Of a stretch of DNA of 64,000 nt, positions 45,193-53,454 are shown one piece after another. The position numbers and the translations under genes are program-made. The stretch is from assembly GCF_018598175.1 (NCBI RefSeq), contig NZ_JAHESE010000024.1:1-64000 (forward strand), written 5' to 3'. The stretch comes from Dawidia cretensis. Lineage in GTDB: Bacteria; Bacteroidota; Bacteroidia; Cytophagales; Cyclobacteriaceae. Every line of letters begins with the position of its first letter. The stretch's first letter is position 1. A model generated the notes under the pieces. That model was not told where the DNA came from, did not search any database, and saw only the letters and a list, made by a program, of their open reading frames with translations.

Positions 45193-45633
45193 CTACTCCA
45201 GCATGCGCCGTATATAGTTGATCTGCCCTGTATGATACGCCAGGTGCGCCAGCAAGTGTAAAAGAAAATAACCCTTCGTCATTTCAAAACCCAATACATC
45301 CTCGGGGTACCGCGCCTCCAAATCATCGCGTTTCAATTGCTGCAACGTACTGATCACATGTCCATGCGTGGTGCGGACCATGGCCAGGAGTTCGGAAAGA
45401 GGCACATCGCGTCGCGAGAACTCCGCGGGGCGGTCCCGGATATAGTCGATGCCGCCGAGGTTTTTGCCGATATAGGTAGTGAGGTTGCCGACCAGGTGTA
45501 GCCCCAGGTTGCCGGCGGGGTTTGCAATCTGTCCGGTAACCCGCCACAGGTTTTCCTCCTGGCGAAATGTAGAGAGCTCCGTTTCCAGGCGCCGCAAGTC
45601 GCGATCATATAAATTTATCAGGTTTTCGAGCAT
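45193..45633 (-). CDS. DinB-like four-helix protein (DUF1572 type)
   Basis: 146 aa from the ATG at 45633 (MLENLINLYDRD); the frame extends to 45735 but the extra 34 residues look non-coding. Metal-site-type histidines: LGLHLVGNLTTYIG near the middle, and HLLAHLAYHTGQINYIRRML at the end, which is typical of DinB-fold proteins. Function unknown. It stands alone on the minus strand, divergent from the antiporter gene. Confidence 0.8.
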   Translation of the reverse strand: MLENLINLYDRDLRRLETELSTFRQEENLWRVTGQIANPAGNLGLHLVGNLTTYIGKNLGGIDYIRDRPAEFSRRDVPLSELLAMVRTTHGHVISTLQQLKRDDLEARYPEDVLGFEMTKGYFLLHLLAHLAYHTGQINYIRRMLE

Positions 45634-45759
45634 AGCAATACGATCAATAGGTCTACCGGCTTGAAATATACCAACCTCGCCCCTTCCCTCCGCAAAAAAG
45701 TCGGAAAATTGTAAGAATTGGTCGCCGCATCGCAACCGCCGGCAGGCATAAAACTTTAT

Positions 45760-45767
45760 TATCTTTG
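45760..45767 (+). promoter_or_regulatory. -7 box of the antiporter gene
   Basis: TATCTTTG fits the TAnnTTTG element and lies 19 bases before the ATG at 45787. It also argues against the longer frame that begins at 45718. Confidence 0.5.
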
Positions 45768-45786
45768 TCGGTACACCGGTCTCCCC

Positions 45787-47400
45787 ATGCCTCAGATCAT
45801 TACCCTTTACATTGTCTTATTATTTATCATTCTGGCGTTGGTCATGCTGGCCCAGCGCCTGAAGATTTCATACCCCATCGTCCTGGTGCTCGGCGGACTG
45901 GCCATCAGCTTTGTCCCCGCCCTACCCGAGATCTCCATTGACCCCGAAATCATCTTCCTCATCTTCCTGCCGCCGCTGCTCTTCGAAGCTGCCTGGCAAA
46001 CTTCCTGGAAAGACTTCTGGAAATGGCGGCGCGTAATCGGCTCGTTCGCTTTCGGCATTGTCATCCTCACCGCCGGCGTGGTCGCCGTTGTCTCGGCGAG
46101 CATCATCCCCGGCTTTACCCTCGCCCTGGGCTTCCTCCTGGGCGGAATCATCTCACCACCCGATGCCGTGTCGGCCACGACGATCATGCGTGGTGTGCGG
46201 GTGCCGAAACGGCTGGTCTCCATCATTGAAGGTGAAAGCCTGCTGAACGATGCCTCCAGTTTGGTGGTATTTCGATTTGCCCTCGCGGCTGTAGCGTCCG
46301 GTACGTTTGTCTGGCAACAGGCTGCCGTCAGCTTCGTCGTAGTCATTGTAATGGGTACCATTACCGGTCTGCTCATTGCGCTCATCTTCTACGCCATCAT
46401 CCGCTGGCTACCTACCACGCCCAGCATGGACACGGTGCTAACGCTGATCGCCCCGTACGCCATGTATACAACAGCCGAGCATTTCCACGTGTCAGGTGTC
46501 CTGGCCGTGGTCAGCGGTGGCTTATTTCTCTCGAGCCGCCGGTATGAGATCATGAACCACATCAGCCGCCTGCAGGGTGTCAATGTCTGGAGTACACTCG
46601 GGTTTGTACTCAACGGCCTGGTCTTTATGTTCATCGGATTGGAGCTGCCCGTCATTGTCGAAGGTCTCGGCCCCGACGCGCTGCCCAGCGCCATTCTATA
46701 CGGACTCATCATTTCGGTGGTGATCATCATCACCCGCATCCTCTCCTGCCTCGGCGCCTCCGTCTTTACCGTGTTCATCAGCCGGTTTATTACCACGGCC
46801 GACAGCAGCCCGGGTTGGCGCATGCCACTTGTCTTTGGTTGGGCTGGTATGCGTGGCGTGGTGTCGCTCGCATCGGCCTTGTCTATACCGTTATTGCTCG
46901 ACAACGGTCAGGCCTTTCCCCAACGCAACATGATCCTCTTCATCACCTTCATGGTGATCCTGATCACGTTGGTGGTACAAGGATTAACCTTGCCCGCCGT
47001 CATCCGTTTCCTTCAAATCCCCGACCGGGATACTGTTATCACCTCGTCGGAACAAGAAGCTATCATCCAGCGGAAGCTGAACGAGAAGACCCTCGCACTA
47101 CTGAATGAACACTATACTTCGGATCTTACGCGGAATATACCGTTGCAAAATCTGCGGGTAAATATCGAGAATGAGCTGCGTTTGTTGACCACGCAGGGAT
47201 CACCGGAAATTGATGCATTACCGGAAAGCGGGCATCGGTATCATACGATTGTTACCGAGCTGATCCAGCATAAGCGCGAGCTATTACATAAGATCAATCG
47301 GAAGGAGGAGTTTGATGAAGAGCTGGTGCGAAAGTATCTGACGCAGCTGGATCTGGAAGAAGAGAAACTGCGGCAGCGGTTTGGCGTGGAGGCACGATAA
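45787..47400 (+). CDS. Na+/H+ antiporter, CPA1 family
   Basis: 537 aa from the ATG at 45787 (MPQIITLYIVLLF). About 12 membrane helices in the first ~420 residues, with CPA1 signatures (FLPPLLFEAAWQTSWKDF, GGIISPPDAVSAT and EGESLLNDASSLVVF, which carry the transport-site Asp residues). The C-terminal ~115 residues are cytoplasmic and helical. Exchanges Na+ (or K+) for H+ to regulate pH and salt. A longer upstream frame from 45718 is rejected because a promoter box falls inside it. Confidence 0.94.
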   Translation: MPQIITLYIVLLFIILALVMLAQRLKISYPIVLVLGGLAISFVPALPEISIDPEIIFLIFLPPLLFEAAWQTSWKDFWKWRRVIGSFAFGIVILTAGVVAVVSASIIPGFTLALGFLLGGIISPPDAVSATTIMRGVRVPKRLVSIIEGESLLNDASSLVVFRFALAAVASGTFVWQQAAVSFVVVIVMGTITGLLIALIFYAIIRWLPTTPSMDTVLTLIAPYAMYTTAEHFHVSGVLAVVSGGLFLSSRRYEIMNHISRLQGVNVWSTLGFVLNGLVFMFIGLELPVIVEGLGPDALPSAILYGLIISVVIIITRILSCLGASVFTVFISRFITTADSSPGWRMPLVFGWAGMRGVVSLASALSIPLLLDNGQAFPQRNMILFITFMVILITLVVQGLTLPAVIRFLQIPDRDTVITSSEQEAIIQRKLNEKTLALLNEHYTSDLTRNIPLQNLRVNIENELRLLTTQGSPEIDALPESGHRYHTIVTELIQHKRELLHKINRKEEFDEELVRKYLTQLDLEEEKLRQRFGVEAR

Positions 47401-47441
47401 GAAGGCAAAAAAAGGCTTATCTTGTTGCCACACCGCAGTTT

Positions 47442-48278
47442 ATGAAAAAGTTTCTTGTTCTATGCGTTCTGATCCTTCCGGGAATCCACGCCTATGCACA
47501 ATCCCGGGCCGAGATCGTTCAAGAAGGAACCCAACTATACAAATCAGAAATGGCTGCCTGGGTTGGAACCGATCTTTTCCTGGCGAAGTATGGCGAAAGA
47601 AAAGAAAACACCGGCGGATACATCTCTTATCTATCCGGAAACAAAGCCATCTGTGTATTCTTTTCAAAAGATGCGACTCCCAGGGTGATCGGTACGTTCA
47701 CCTTCGACAGCACGTATAATACACAAACAGCCATTGTCGACGGACAGGAGCGGGCATTGACCAGGCATGAACAGGACCTCGTGACGATCCGTCAGACCGC
47801 TATCCAGACGTACTCATCCGACACCTTGTTTCATTCATACAAAAACATGAGTCCCAATTTTATTCCGGTAAGCGACAAGCAAGGAAAAAGGGTATATGTC
47901 TTAACGGCCCCTCAGCAACAGGGCATCGTCGTCTTTGGCAATGATTACCTGCTGACGTTTGACAACAACAATATCCTAAAACAGAAACGATTACTGCACA
48001 AGAACCTGATCCCGATAAAATACGATCAACAGGACGGTAAACTAGTCCTGGCCACGATGCACACCCATCTACCGGAAACAGGCGATCTAATCACCCCCAC
48101 CGATGTCTGCACGCTACTGCTTTATGCACCCCACATACCCTGGGGGCAACATTTTGTTATAGGTGCCAGGCATGTTTCCATCTGGGACTGCAAAGACAAG
48201 GACTTAATCATTATGACAAGAGAAGCCTGGGATAAAACAATGGCTTATGAAAAACAGAAAGCCGGAATACCGAAATAA
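47442..48278 (+). CDS. Hypothetical exported protein
   Basis: 278 aa with a signal peptide (MKKFLVLCVLILPGIHAYAQ). The mature part is mixed alpha/beta with no recognised motif; a single WDC near the C terminus and HTHLPETGDL are the only notable short stretches. It is slightly richer in AT than its upstream neighbour. A TATCTTGT element lies about 22 bases upstream. The following VOC fragment begins directly at its stop codon. Confidence 0.65.
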   Translation: MKKFLVLCVLILPGIHAYAQSRAEIVQEGTQLYKSEMAAWVGTDLFLAKYGERKENTGGYISYLSGNKAICVFFSKDATPRVIGTFTFDSTYNTQTAIVDGQERALTRHEQDLVTIRQTAIQTYSSDTLFHSYKNMSPNFIPVSDKQGKRVYVLTAPQQQGIVVFGNDYLLTFDNNNILKQKRLLHKNLIPIKYDQQDGKLVLATMHTHLPETGDLITPTDVCTLLLYAPHIPWGQHFVIGARHVSIWDCKDKDLIIMTREAWDKTMAYEKQKAGIPK

Positions 48279-48488
48279 ATGAATACAACATTCCTCAATA
48301 CCATTCCCGTCCTCCCTACGACTGACATCGATCGGGATGTTCGCTGGTATCAGGAAAAGATGGGCCTTCAGCTATATTTTGCCGACAAAATGTATGCCGT
48401 CTTGTACCGCGACAATCCTGCGCCCCCCAACGGCCCCAGCCACCTCATTGGAAAGTCAATTCCCCGAATAATTCGCAAAAAAAGTTAA
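48279..48488 (+). pseudogene. Truncated glyoxalase/VOC-family protein
   Basis: 69-aa frame whose first ~47 residues are the first half of a glyoxalase/bleomycin-resistance (VOC) domain (TIPVLPTTDIDRDVRWYQEKMGLQLYF...YAVLYRD). After that the reading frame continues into an unrelated basic tail (LIGKSIPRIIRKKS) and stops. A complete single VOC domain needs about 120 residues, so about half is missing. It starts directly after the TAA of the preceding gene. Likely a deletion remnant. Confidence 0.6.
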
Positions 48489-48585
48489 TGCTTCTCTAAC
48501 AGAAGCGTAAAAATCTTTAAATTGTACAGATCGGTCACGGTGTAAACCTATTCACGTGGCCAGAGTAGAAACCCTGTTAAGACCC

Positions 48586-49251
48586 ATGACAAGTAAAACA
48601 CAAAAAGAAGCATTCCTGCACTACGAAGCAGACAACTATTTTAACCGGAATAGAGGCGTTTCTTATGTACCGGAAAAGGACGTGGTAATCAACCTGCTAA
48701 AAGAATATAACTATACACCGCAGCGTGTACTGGAAATCGGCTGCAACACAGGCTATCGCCTCGAGGCTATCCGCAGCCAGTTTGGTTCGTTTGTGGCCGG
48801 CATCGAACCTTCCCAAGAAGCGATTGACAAAGGCAAGCAACAATATCCGGAGGTACAATTTGTAAGAGGTACCGCCGATGATCTATCGACATTTTCTAAT
48901 GGGACCTTTGACCTGATCGTAATCGGATTTGTGCTATATGTGGTAGACCGTGAGATGTTGCTGAAGTCCATTGCCGAAACAGACCGGGTACTGAAAGATG
49001 GCGGCTCGTTGATGATCATTGATTTCTTTACCGAAAGACCGGTCCGCAATGCCTACCAGCACATTCAGGAGATGGAGGCGTACGCGTATAAGCAAAACTA
49101 CGACGAGATCTTCACGGCCACGCAAATGTATCAGCTGCTGGACAAGCGTAGTCTGAGCCACATCAACAAGAGCTACGACGCCACAGGCGATTATTATAAC
49201 AAGTACTCCATCACGACCCTGCGCAAAGACTTGCAAGCAGCTTATAAGTAA
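48586..49251 (+). CDS. Class I SAM-dependent methyltransferase
   Basis: 221 aa from the ATG at 48586; a GTG at 48556 would add ten residues. SAM motif I is VLEIGCNTGYRLEAI, acidic motif II is in GIEPSQ, and the motif IV region is TFDLIVIGFVLYVVDREM, followed by RVLKDGGSLMIIDFF. The C terminus has Tyr-rich helices. The substrate is unknown. It is flanked upstream by the VOC remnant and downstream by a strong terminator. Confidence 0.88.
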   Translation: MTSKTQKEAFLHYEADNYFNRNRGVSYVPEKDVVINLLKEYNYTPQRVLEIGCNTGYRLEAIRSQFGSFVAGIEPSQEAIDKGKQQYPEVQFVRGTADDLSTFSNGTFDLIVIGFVLYVVDREMLLKSIAETDRVLKDGGSLMIIDFFTERPVRNAYQHIQEMEAYAYKQNYDEIFTATQMYQLLDKRSLSHINKSYDATGDYYNKYSITTLRKDLQAAYK

Positions 49252-49352
49252 GAAACATCAGTATGGGATGCCGCTCTTCTAATGTCAACGTTGTAGCGCA
49301 CCGTTCTTTTTCTTAACCAGCCTGAACGTCTTGCCGATCTGACCGGGCAATG

Positions 49353-49393
49353 AAAACGAATGCCTGCAGCATCCTCTGCAGGCATTCGTTTTT
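49353..49393. terminator. Strong bidirectional terminator
   Basis: Perfect 13-bp stem (49357-49369 with 49376-49388) with a 6-base loop, flanked by AAAA on the left and TTTTT on the right. It can serve the methyltransferase gene and the converging SDR gene. Confidence 0.88.
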
Positions 49394-49495
49394 ATACCGC
49401 GACAGTCAGAAAGTCAAAACAGGATAGTCATACTCTAAGATTACCCGATCTCTATTCCTTATACTGCTGAATACTATTTCATTTCAAGAAGCCAG

Positions 49496-50092
49496 TTATA
49501 AAACCTTATACGTTTTTCCTGTCTGTGCGCCAGCCACGCTTCTCACATATGACTGAGCCACACGATGCATGGACACGGGTATTCGTCCTTGAAAATAAGG
49601 AAAATAGCCCGGTGATTCTTCTACCACATCCGGCCCCACAGAGTTGATCCGCACACCGTTTTCCAATTCGATCGACGCCCCACGCACAAAACCATCGATA
49701 GCAGCATTAACGGTACTGAGCGAAGCTCCCAGCACCACGGGGTCATCACCCAAACTCCCCGACGTCAACGTGAACGACCCTTTTGGATTAATATAGTGCT
49801 GACCTATTAACACCAAATTCACCTGGCCCATTAATTTGCTGTTCACACTTACTCTGAAGTCAGCATCTGTCATTTTGTTTAACGGGCCAAAGTGACCATC
49901 CCCGGCTACGCACACGACCGCGTCAAAAGAACCTGCCATTTCATACATCTGCTTTATGGAATCAGGATCGTTCAAGTTGACCTGCAGATCACCACTTTTT
50001 GATCCTGCTTTTAAAATTTCATGATCTTGCTCCAATGCTTTTACAACATGCTTACCGATCGTCCCGGAGGCGCCAATGATGATAATTTTCAT
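49496..50092 (-). CDS. Short-chain dehydrogenase/reductase
   Basis: 198 aa from the ATG at 50092 (MKIIIIGASGTIGKHVV). The Rossmann nucleotide site GASGTIG is at residues 7-13, and a Ser in the TSGSL segment occupies the usual catalytic Ser position. The catalytic YxxxK is not in its usual form (LSTVNAAIDGFVRGAS instead), so activity may differ. Divergent from an HxlR regulator, with a shared operator region; SDR/HxlR pairs of this kind are common and usually respond to reactive carbonyls or quinones. Confidence 0.88.
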   Translation of the reverse strand: MKIIIIGASGTIGKHVVKALEQDHEILKAGSKSGDLQVNLNDPDSIKQMYEMAGSFDAVVCVAGDGHFGPLNKMTDADFRVSVNSKLMGQVNLVLIGQHYINPKGSFTLTSGSLGDDPVVLGASLSTVNAAIDGFVRGASIELENGVRINSVGPDVVEESPGYFPYFQGRIPVSMHRVAQSYVRSVAGAQTGKTYKVL

Positions 50093-50113
50093 ATTTACTT
50101 TCTTTTTGTTTAC

Positions 50114-50121
50114 CAAAACTA
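50114..50121 (-). promoter_or_regulatory. -7 box of the SDR gene
   Basis: On the minus strand this reads TAGTTTTG (TAnnTTTG), 22 bases before the SDR start. A TTG at 50144-50142 fits the -33 distance (20 bases). Confidence 0.5.
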
Positions 50122-50149
50122 TCCCAATAGTGTACTTTTGGCAAGTAGT

Positions 50150-50180
50150 TACCTTTTTGTCTAGTAATGACAAAAAGGTA
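50150..50180. promoter_or_regulatory. Perfect 12-bp inverted repeat, HxlR operator candidate
   Basis: TACCTTTTTGTC (50150-50161) and GACAAAAAGGTA (50169-50180) are exact reverse complements with a 7-base spacer. The left arm contains the TTTTTG -33 region of the hxlR promoter, and the right arm ends 1 base before its -7 box, so binding would block that promoter and could also affect the divergent one. Confidence 0.75.
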
Positions 50181-50181
50181 G

Positions 50182-50189
50182 TAATTTTG
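50182..50189 (+). promoter_or_regulatory. -7 box of the HxlR gene
   Basis: TAATTTTG fits TAnnTTTG, with TTTG at 50156-50159 placed 22 bases upstream as the -33 box. Only 5 bases separate it from the ATG at 50195, so the mRNA is probably leaderless. Confidence 0.65.
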
Positions 50190-50194
50190 AATGT

Positions 50195-50554
50195 ATGGAA
50201 ACGGAGCAGGAAAAAAGCCAAAAAAAATTTCACCATGCCGATGACTGCCCGATCACAAGCACCATTGATGTGATTGGCGGCAAATGGAAGCCTCCCATTA
50301 TTTGGCTTTTATTGAAAGAACCAATGCGGTTTGGCGACATTCATAAATCCATGCCGGGCATGGCGTTGAAAGTATTGTCACGAAGTCTCAAGGAACTGGA
50401 AACCGACGGGATAATCATTCGCACTGCATTTCCGGAAATTCCACCCAGGGTAGTCTATTCGTTAAGTGATAAAGGAGAATCGCTCCGTGAAATCATGAAG
50501 CTTCTATCACAATGGAGCCGCGAGCATATTATGAAGTTGGAAGAGGTCGCTTGA
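50195..50554 (+). CDS. HxlR-family transcriptional regulator
   Basis: 119-aa winged-helix regulator. N-terminal DDCPITSTIDVIGGKWKPPIIWLL is typical, with a single N-terminal Cys18 that serves as redox or electrophile sensor in HypR/YodB-type members. The recognition helix is in MRFGDIHKSMPGMALKVLSRSLKELE, and the wing is RVVYSLSDKGESL. Probably controls itself and the divergent SDR gene through the inverted repeat at 50150-50180. Confidence 0.92.
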   Translation: METEQEKSQKKFHHADDCPITSTIDVIGGKWKPPIIWLLLKEPMRFGDIHKSMPGMALKVLSRSLKELETDGIIIRTAFPEIPPRVVYSLSDKGESLREIMKLLSQWSREHIMKLEEVA

Positions 50555-50734
50555 TAAAAGCTGCCATTGATTTCCAAAAAAACTGTTTAACAACCACAAA
50601 AGACATTTGCGTCGTCATGCCTGACGTTGGTTAAAGCGTTTTTCGGGGCCTACATCGCATGGGGATTGCACTTTCTGGCTTGAACAAATGAAAAACGCGA
50701 AAAACTAATAAATTCGCATAGACGTTATAGCAAT

Positions 50735-51013
50735 ATGTCAGGCAATGCAACATTAAAAACGCCATTAACAGAGCGAAAAGAGCTTTTTTGGGATATTAGT
50801 CCCGAACGGGTTGATGCTGCTTTACGCGAAAACGACGATTGGGCCATTGTCCGGATATTCGAGTATGGCAAGATTGCAGACATCTTCGCCGCCATTGAAT
50901 TTTATGGCCATCAAAAAATAGTCAGCGTCCTGAGCAACCAAAAATTGAAGCCAACCGGACGAGTTATGGCCTATCTGTTCCTCAATGTCGATCCCGAGCA
51001 TAGATACTTGTGA
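50735..51013 (+). CDS. DUF6922-like partner of the AbiEii-type gene
   Basis: 92 aa. The segment LFWDISPERVDAALRENDDWAIVRIFEYGKIADIFAAIEFYG matches small helical proteins that usually precede nucleotidyltransferase (AbiEii/AbiGii) toxin genes and are presumed antitoxins. No DNA-binding motif is obvious. It ends 6 bases before the next gene, as expected for a toxin-antitoxin pair. Confidence 0.7.
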   Translation: MSGNATLKTPLTERKELFWDISPERVDAALRENDDWAIVRIFEYGKIADIFAAIEFYGHQKIVSVLSNQKLKPTGRVMAYLFLNVDPEHRYL

Positions 51014-51019
51014 TCAACC

Positions 51020-51379
51020 ATGCTTCATTCTGAAACGGTAACGTCCGATTTACTTTCGATTGCCCAACAACTGTGCGACAATCCTCGACTTAATATGTTC
51101 AGGATCGTCGGTGGCACAGCCATATCTCTTCACTTAGGCCATCGGAAATCAGTAGATATCGATTTTTTCACCTGTGAGAAAGTCAACAAAAGAGAACTAC
51201 TGCTAACACTTCGGGATATGTTCCCAGGAACAGAATTTCATATCACGCAGCATAGTATTTCAGCCGAAATCAAAGAGATGTTGATCAATCTCTCCTGGGA
51301 AACAATAGAACACGCAATGATCAATGCCGCCCGTGAGTTCATCGCTTCGAAAAATCCACACCAGGAAAAAAAGGACTAA
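51020..51379 (+). CDS. AbiEii-family nucleotidyltransferase, apparently internally deleted
   Basis: 119 aa beginning with the AbiEii nucleotidyltransferase core: FRIVGGTAISLHLGHRKSVDIDFFT (GGTA and the DxD-type VDIDF catalytic aspartates). Full members are about 200-240 residues. After about residue 85 the sequence jumps to a short tail (LINLSWETIEHAMINAAREFIAS) that resembles the C-terminal end, so about 100 residues of the middle and helical domain appear to be missing, in frame. The protein may be inactive. Pairs with the DUF6922-like gene. Confidence 0.65.
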   Translation: MLHSETVTSDLLSIAQQLCDNPRLNMFRIVGGTAISLHLGHRKSVDIDFFTCEKVNKRELLLTLRDMFPGTEFHITQHSISAEIKEMLINLSWETIEHAMINAAREFIASKNPHQEKKD

Positions 51380-51542
51380 CCACGTTAACTTTATAGGGCA
51401 ATCAACAAGATGCATACGCTATAACATAGCATAGCGTCACCGTCGTAGCTTCATCTTTTTATTAGCAGTGGAGGAAGCTCATAAGCTTAAGTAGGTCATC
51501 TTGATGATCTAACCGTGACAAATCATCCGGGATATTGGAAAC

Positions 51543-51573
51543 AAAAAAGGCTTGTCAATGACAAGCCTTTTTT
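51543..51573 (-). terminator. Terminator of the tRNA-Leu transcript
   Basis: An 8-bp GC stem (51549-51556 with 51560-51567), extended by A/T pairs (six A residues, seven T residues) and a 3-base loop. It lies just past the 3' end of the two minus-strand tRNA-Leu genes and would also act on the plus strand. Confidence 0.8.
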
Positions 51574-51581
51574 TGTTGGAG

Positions 51582-51663
51582 TACCGAAGGGGGGACTCGA
51601 ACCCCCATGTCTTGCGACACACGCCCCTGAAACGTGCGTGTCTACCAATTCCACCACTTCGGT
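51582..51663 (-). tRNA. tRNA-Leu (anticodon CAG)
   Basis: 82 bases on the minus strand. The acceptor stem is ACCGAAG/CTTCGGT with discriminator A. The anticodon arm is CACGT-loop-GCGTG with loop TTCAGGG, which gives anticodon CAG (reads CUG). A long variable arm and the T-loop GTTCGAG are present. CCA is not encoded. It has A1-U72 at the end of the acceptor stem, which is unusual but otherwise the fold is complete. Confidence 0.9.
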
Positions 51664-51741
51664 ATAATCGTTATGTGCGTTTATGTTTTTACAACGTGCA
51701 GTCCTACCTGTCTCCCTATGTGATCCAGCGGACTAGCCGGG

Positions 51742-51825
51742 TGCCCAGGACTGGACTCGAACCAGCACACCGGTTAAGGCACTACCCCCTCAAAGTAGCG
51801 TGTCTACCAATTTCACCACCTGGGC
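51742..51825 (-). tRNA. tRNA-Leu (anticodon GAG)
   Basis: 84 bases on the minus strand. Acceptor GCCCAGG/CCTGGGC, discriminator A, anticodon stem CTACT/GGTAG with loop TTGAGGG (anticodon GAG), a long variable arm typical of leucine tRNAs, T-loop GTTCGAG. CCA not encoded. Upstream of the second tRNA-Leu in the same transcript. Confidence 0.92.
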
Positions 51826-51876
51826 ATTCTGTGTGTGGATAATACGAAATTACAGTGTGTGTGCGTGTTGGGGCGA

Positions 51877-51908
51877 CAAAAGTAGCAAAGCTTCGCAGAT
51901 TAACAAAG
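51877..51908 (-). promoter_or_regulatory. Promoter of the two tRNA-Leu genes
   Basis: On the minus strand, TTTG (51908-51905), then 20 bases, then TACTTTTG (51884-51877): a full match to the Bacteroidota -33/-7 pattern. It lies 52 bases upstream of the first tRNA and directly behind the crcB stop. Confidence 0.7.
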
Positions 51909-52292
51909 CTATTCTAAAAAACGACTCACAAAACTTCCGGCAAAAACCGAAAAAAATCCCAAAACCAGGGTCGCCGCCACATACATCAGGGCCGCTGGCG
52001 CCATTTTCTGCTCCCACAAGCTAAAATTTTCCCAGGCAAAGGCCGAAAAGGTTGTGAAGCCTCCACAGAAACCGGCGCCCAAAAACAGTCGCCAGGGTTC
52101 GGAGAACCCAGTCTTCCGCAGCGCCAGCCCGTACAGCAGGCCGATGGCAAACGAGCCGACTACATTCACTACCAGGGTGCCATACGGGAACATGGCGTTC
52201 AGCCGCGCGTCGACCGACCGCACGGTAATGTACCGGGCCACGCTGCCCAGCGAGCCGCCTAGGGCTACCGTCAGAATTTTGTACAGATCCAT
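51909..52292 (-). CDS. crcB: Fluoride ion channel CrcB/Fluc
   Basis: 127 aa, four membrane helices. Small dimeric channel that exports fluoride. Family motifs: GGSLGSVARYIT, PYGTLVVNVVGSFAIGLLYG and LGAGFCGGFTTFSAFAWE (the pore-lining TTFSAF). No room for a fluoride riboswitch between its start and the next gene (51 bases). The tRNA promoter lies directly behind the stop. Confidence 0.94.
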   Translation of the reverse strand: MDLYKILTVALGGSLGSVARYITVRSVDARLNAMFPYGTLVVNVVGSFAIGLLYGLALRKTGFSEPWRLFLGAGFCGGFTTFSAFAWENFSLWEQKMAPAALMYVAATLVLGFFSVFAGSFVSRFLE

Positions 52293-52343
52293 AACCGTGT
52301 TGAAAAATGCTGCCAGTAAGATAGCATTTTTTATTCAGGCTCC

Positions 52344-52601
52344 TTACGGCCGCCGGACAGCCTCGGCAATCACGCGTTGCAGAAACTCCTCCAACGTGAG
52401 GTTGTGAATGATCAATAACTTGGTAAGCGTTCGCAGTGTAAGGTTGTGCCTGCCGGTCTCCACACGCCAGTACTGCGCCCGCGGGAACTCATGATCGAAC
52501 GCAAAGCTTTCATAGCTTGTGTATCCTTTTTCTTTTCGCAGGGCGACAAACACGCGGGCCACACTCTCGGCAAACTGTCGTAGTAGTATTTCTTCGGTCA
52601 C
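52344..52601 (-). CDS. XRE-family helix-turn-helix protein
   Basis: 85 aa with a single Cro/C1-type HTH (VFVALRKEKGYTSYESFAFDHEFPRAQYWRVETGRHNLTLRTLTKLLIIHNLTLEEFL). No other domain. Probably a small regulator; the target is unknown. On the same strand as crcB, 51 bases upstream of it, so the two could be co-transcribed. Confidence 0.82.
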   Translation of the reverse strand: MTEEILLRQFAESVARVFVALRKEKGYTSYESFAFDHEFPRAQYWRVETGRHNLTLRTLTKLLIIHNLTLEEFLQRVIAEAVRRP

Positions 52602-52743
52602 AGGGCCAAATTCAGGCCTTTACACCGTAAAAATTACATCTTTAAAAATCTTTCATTTAAAGTCCTTCATTTGCGGAACATCTTTTCAGGACCATCGTTT
52701 CCGAAACATCATATACTATTCCGATGAATAGTATATGCTCTTG

Positions 52744-53454
52744 CTAATGCTTTAACAGCCGTTCTAAGATCTCCGCCTTTCTCTCACGACTCAATGGAAG
52801 TCGCTTCGACCCAATAACAACTTCATTCCCATCGATAGCGGTAATTGCTTTCACGGATGCTATATAGGATTTATGAATACGCATGAATGCCGGTATTGGC
52901 AGAATCTCTTCGATATTCTTCATGCGAAGCAACGTCATAAACGATTTTTCCACTGTATGAATTACGATATAGTTCTCCATACCTTCGATATATAGGATCG
53001 AATCGAAATGAATTTTCTCATAACGATAGTCGCACTTTACAAAGAAGTAGTCCTCACGGACAGGCGTGGTGTTCTGTGGCGCTTGCGCACGCAGTGTATA
53101 AAAATCACGGGCCTTGTTGGCAGCTTTTAGAAAACGATCGAACGGGAACGGCTTTACCAGGTAATCCATGACATCCAGCTCATATCCCTGTAGTGCAAAG
53201 TTAGGATAGGCCGTGGTCATGATGACCATCGGACGTTTTGTGAGTGACTTTAAAAAATCAATCCCGGTAAGCCGCGGCATCTGGATATCGAGAAACATCA
53301 GGTCGACCCGTGTCGACGACAACACCCGATTTGCATCCAATGCGTTTTCACAGGCGGCAACAACTTCCAGGAAGTCGACCTCCTGGATATAGTTCAACAG
53401 TCCTTCCCGCGCCAGCGGTTCATCTTCTACGACAAGCGTTCGTATTTTATTCAT
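52744..53454 (-). CDS. LytTR-type response regulator
   Basis: 236 aa. Receiver domain (1-120) with Asp11/Glu10, phospho-acceptor Asp56 in LMFLDIQMP, Thr in MTTAYP and Lys in YLVKPF. The LytTR DNA-binding domain is at about 135-236 (FFVKCDYRYEKIHFDSILYIEGMENYIVIHT, FMRIHKSYIASVKAI). It overlaps the histidine kinase gene by 4 bases. Regulates unknown targets. Confidence 0.94.
   Translation of the reverse strand: MNKIRTLVVEDEPLAREGLLNYIQEVDFLEVVAACENALDANRVLSSTRVDLMFLDIQMPRLTGIDFLKSLTKRPMVIMTTAYPNFALQGYELDVMDYLVKPFPFDRFLKAANKARDFYTLRAQAPQNTTPVREDYFFVKCDYRYEKIHFDSILYIEGMENYIVIHTVEKSFMTLLRMKNIEEILPIPAFMRIHKSYIASVKAITAIDGNEVVIGSKRLPLSRERKAEILERLLKH

Noticed and set aside
51380-51542. Gap after the AbiEii-like gene checked for a phage attachment site or integrase remnant next to the tRNA genes.
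   Set aside because: No direct repeat of the tRNA 3' end and no integrase-like sequence found.
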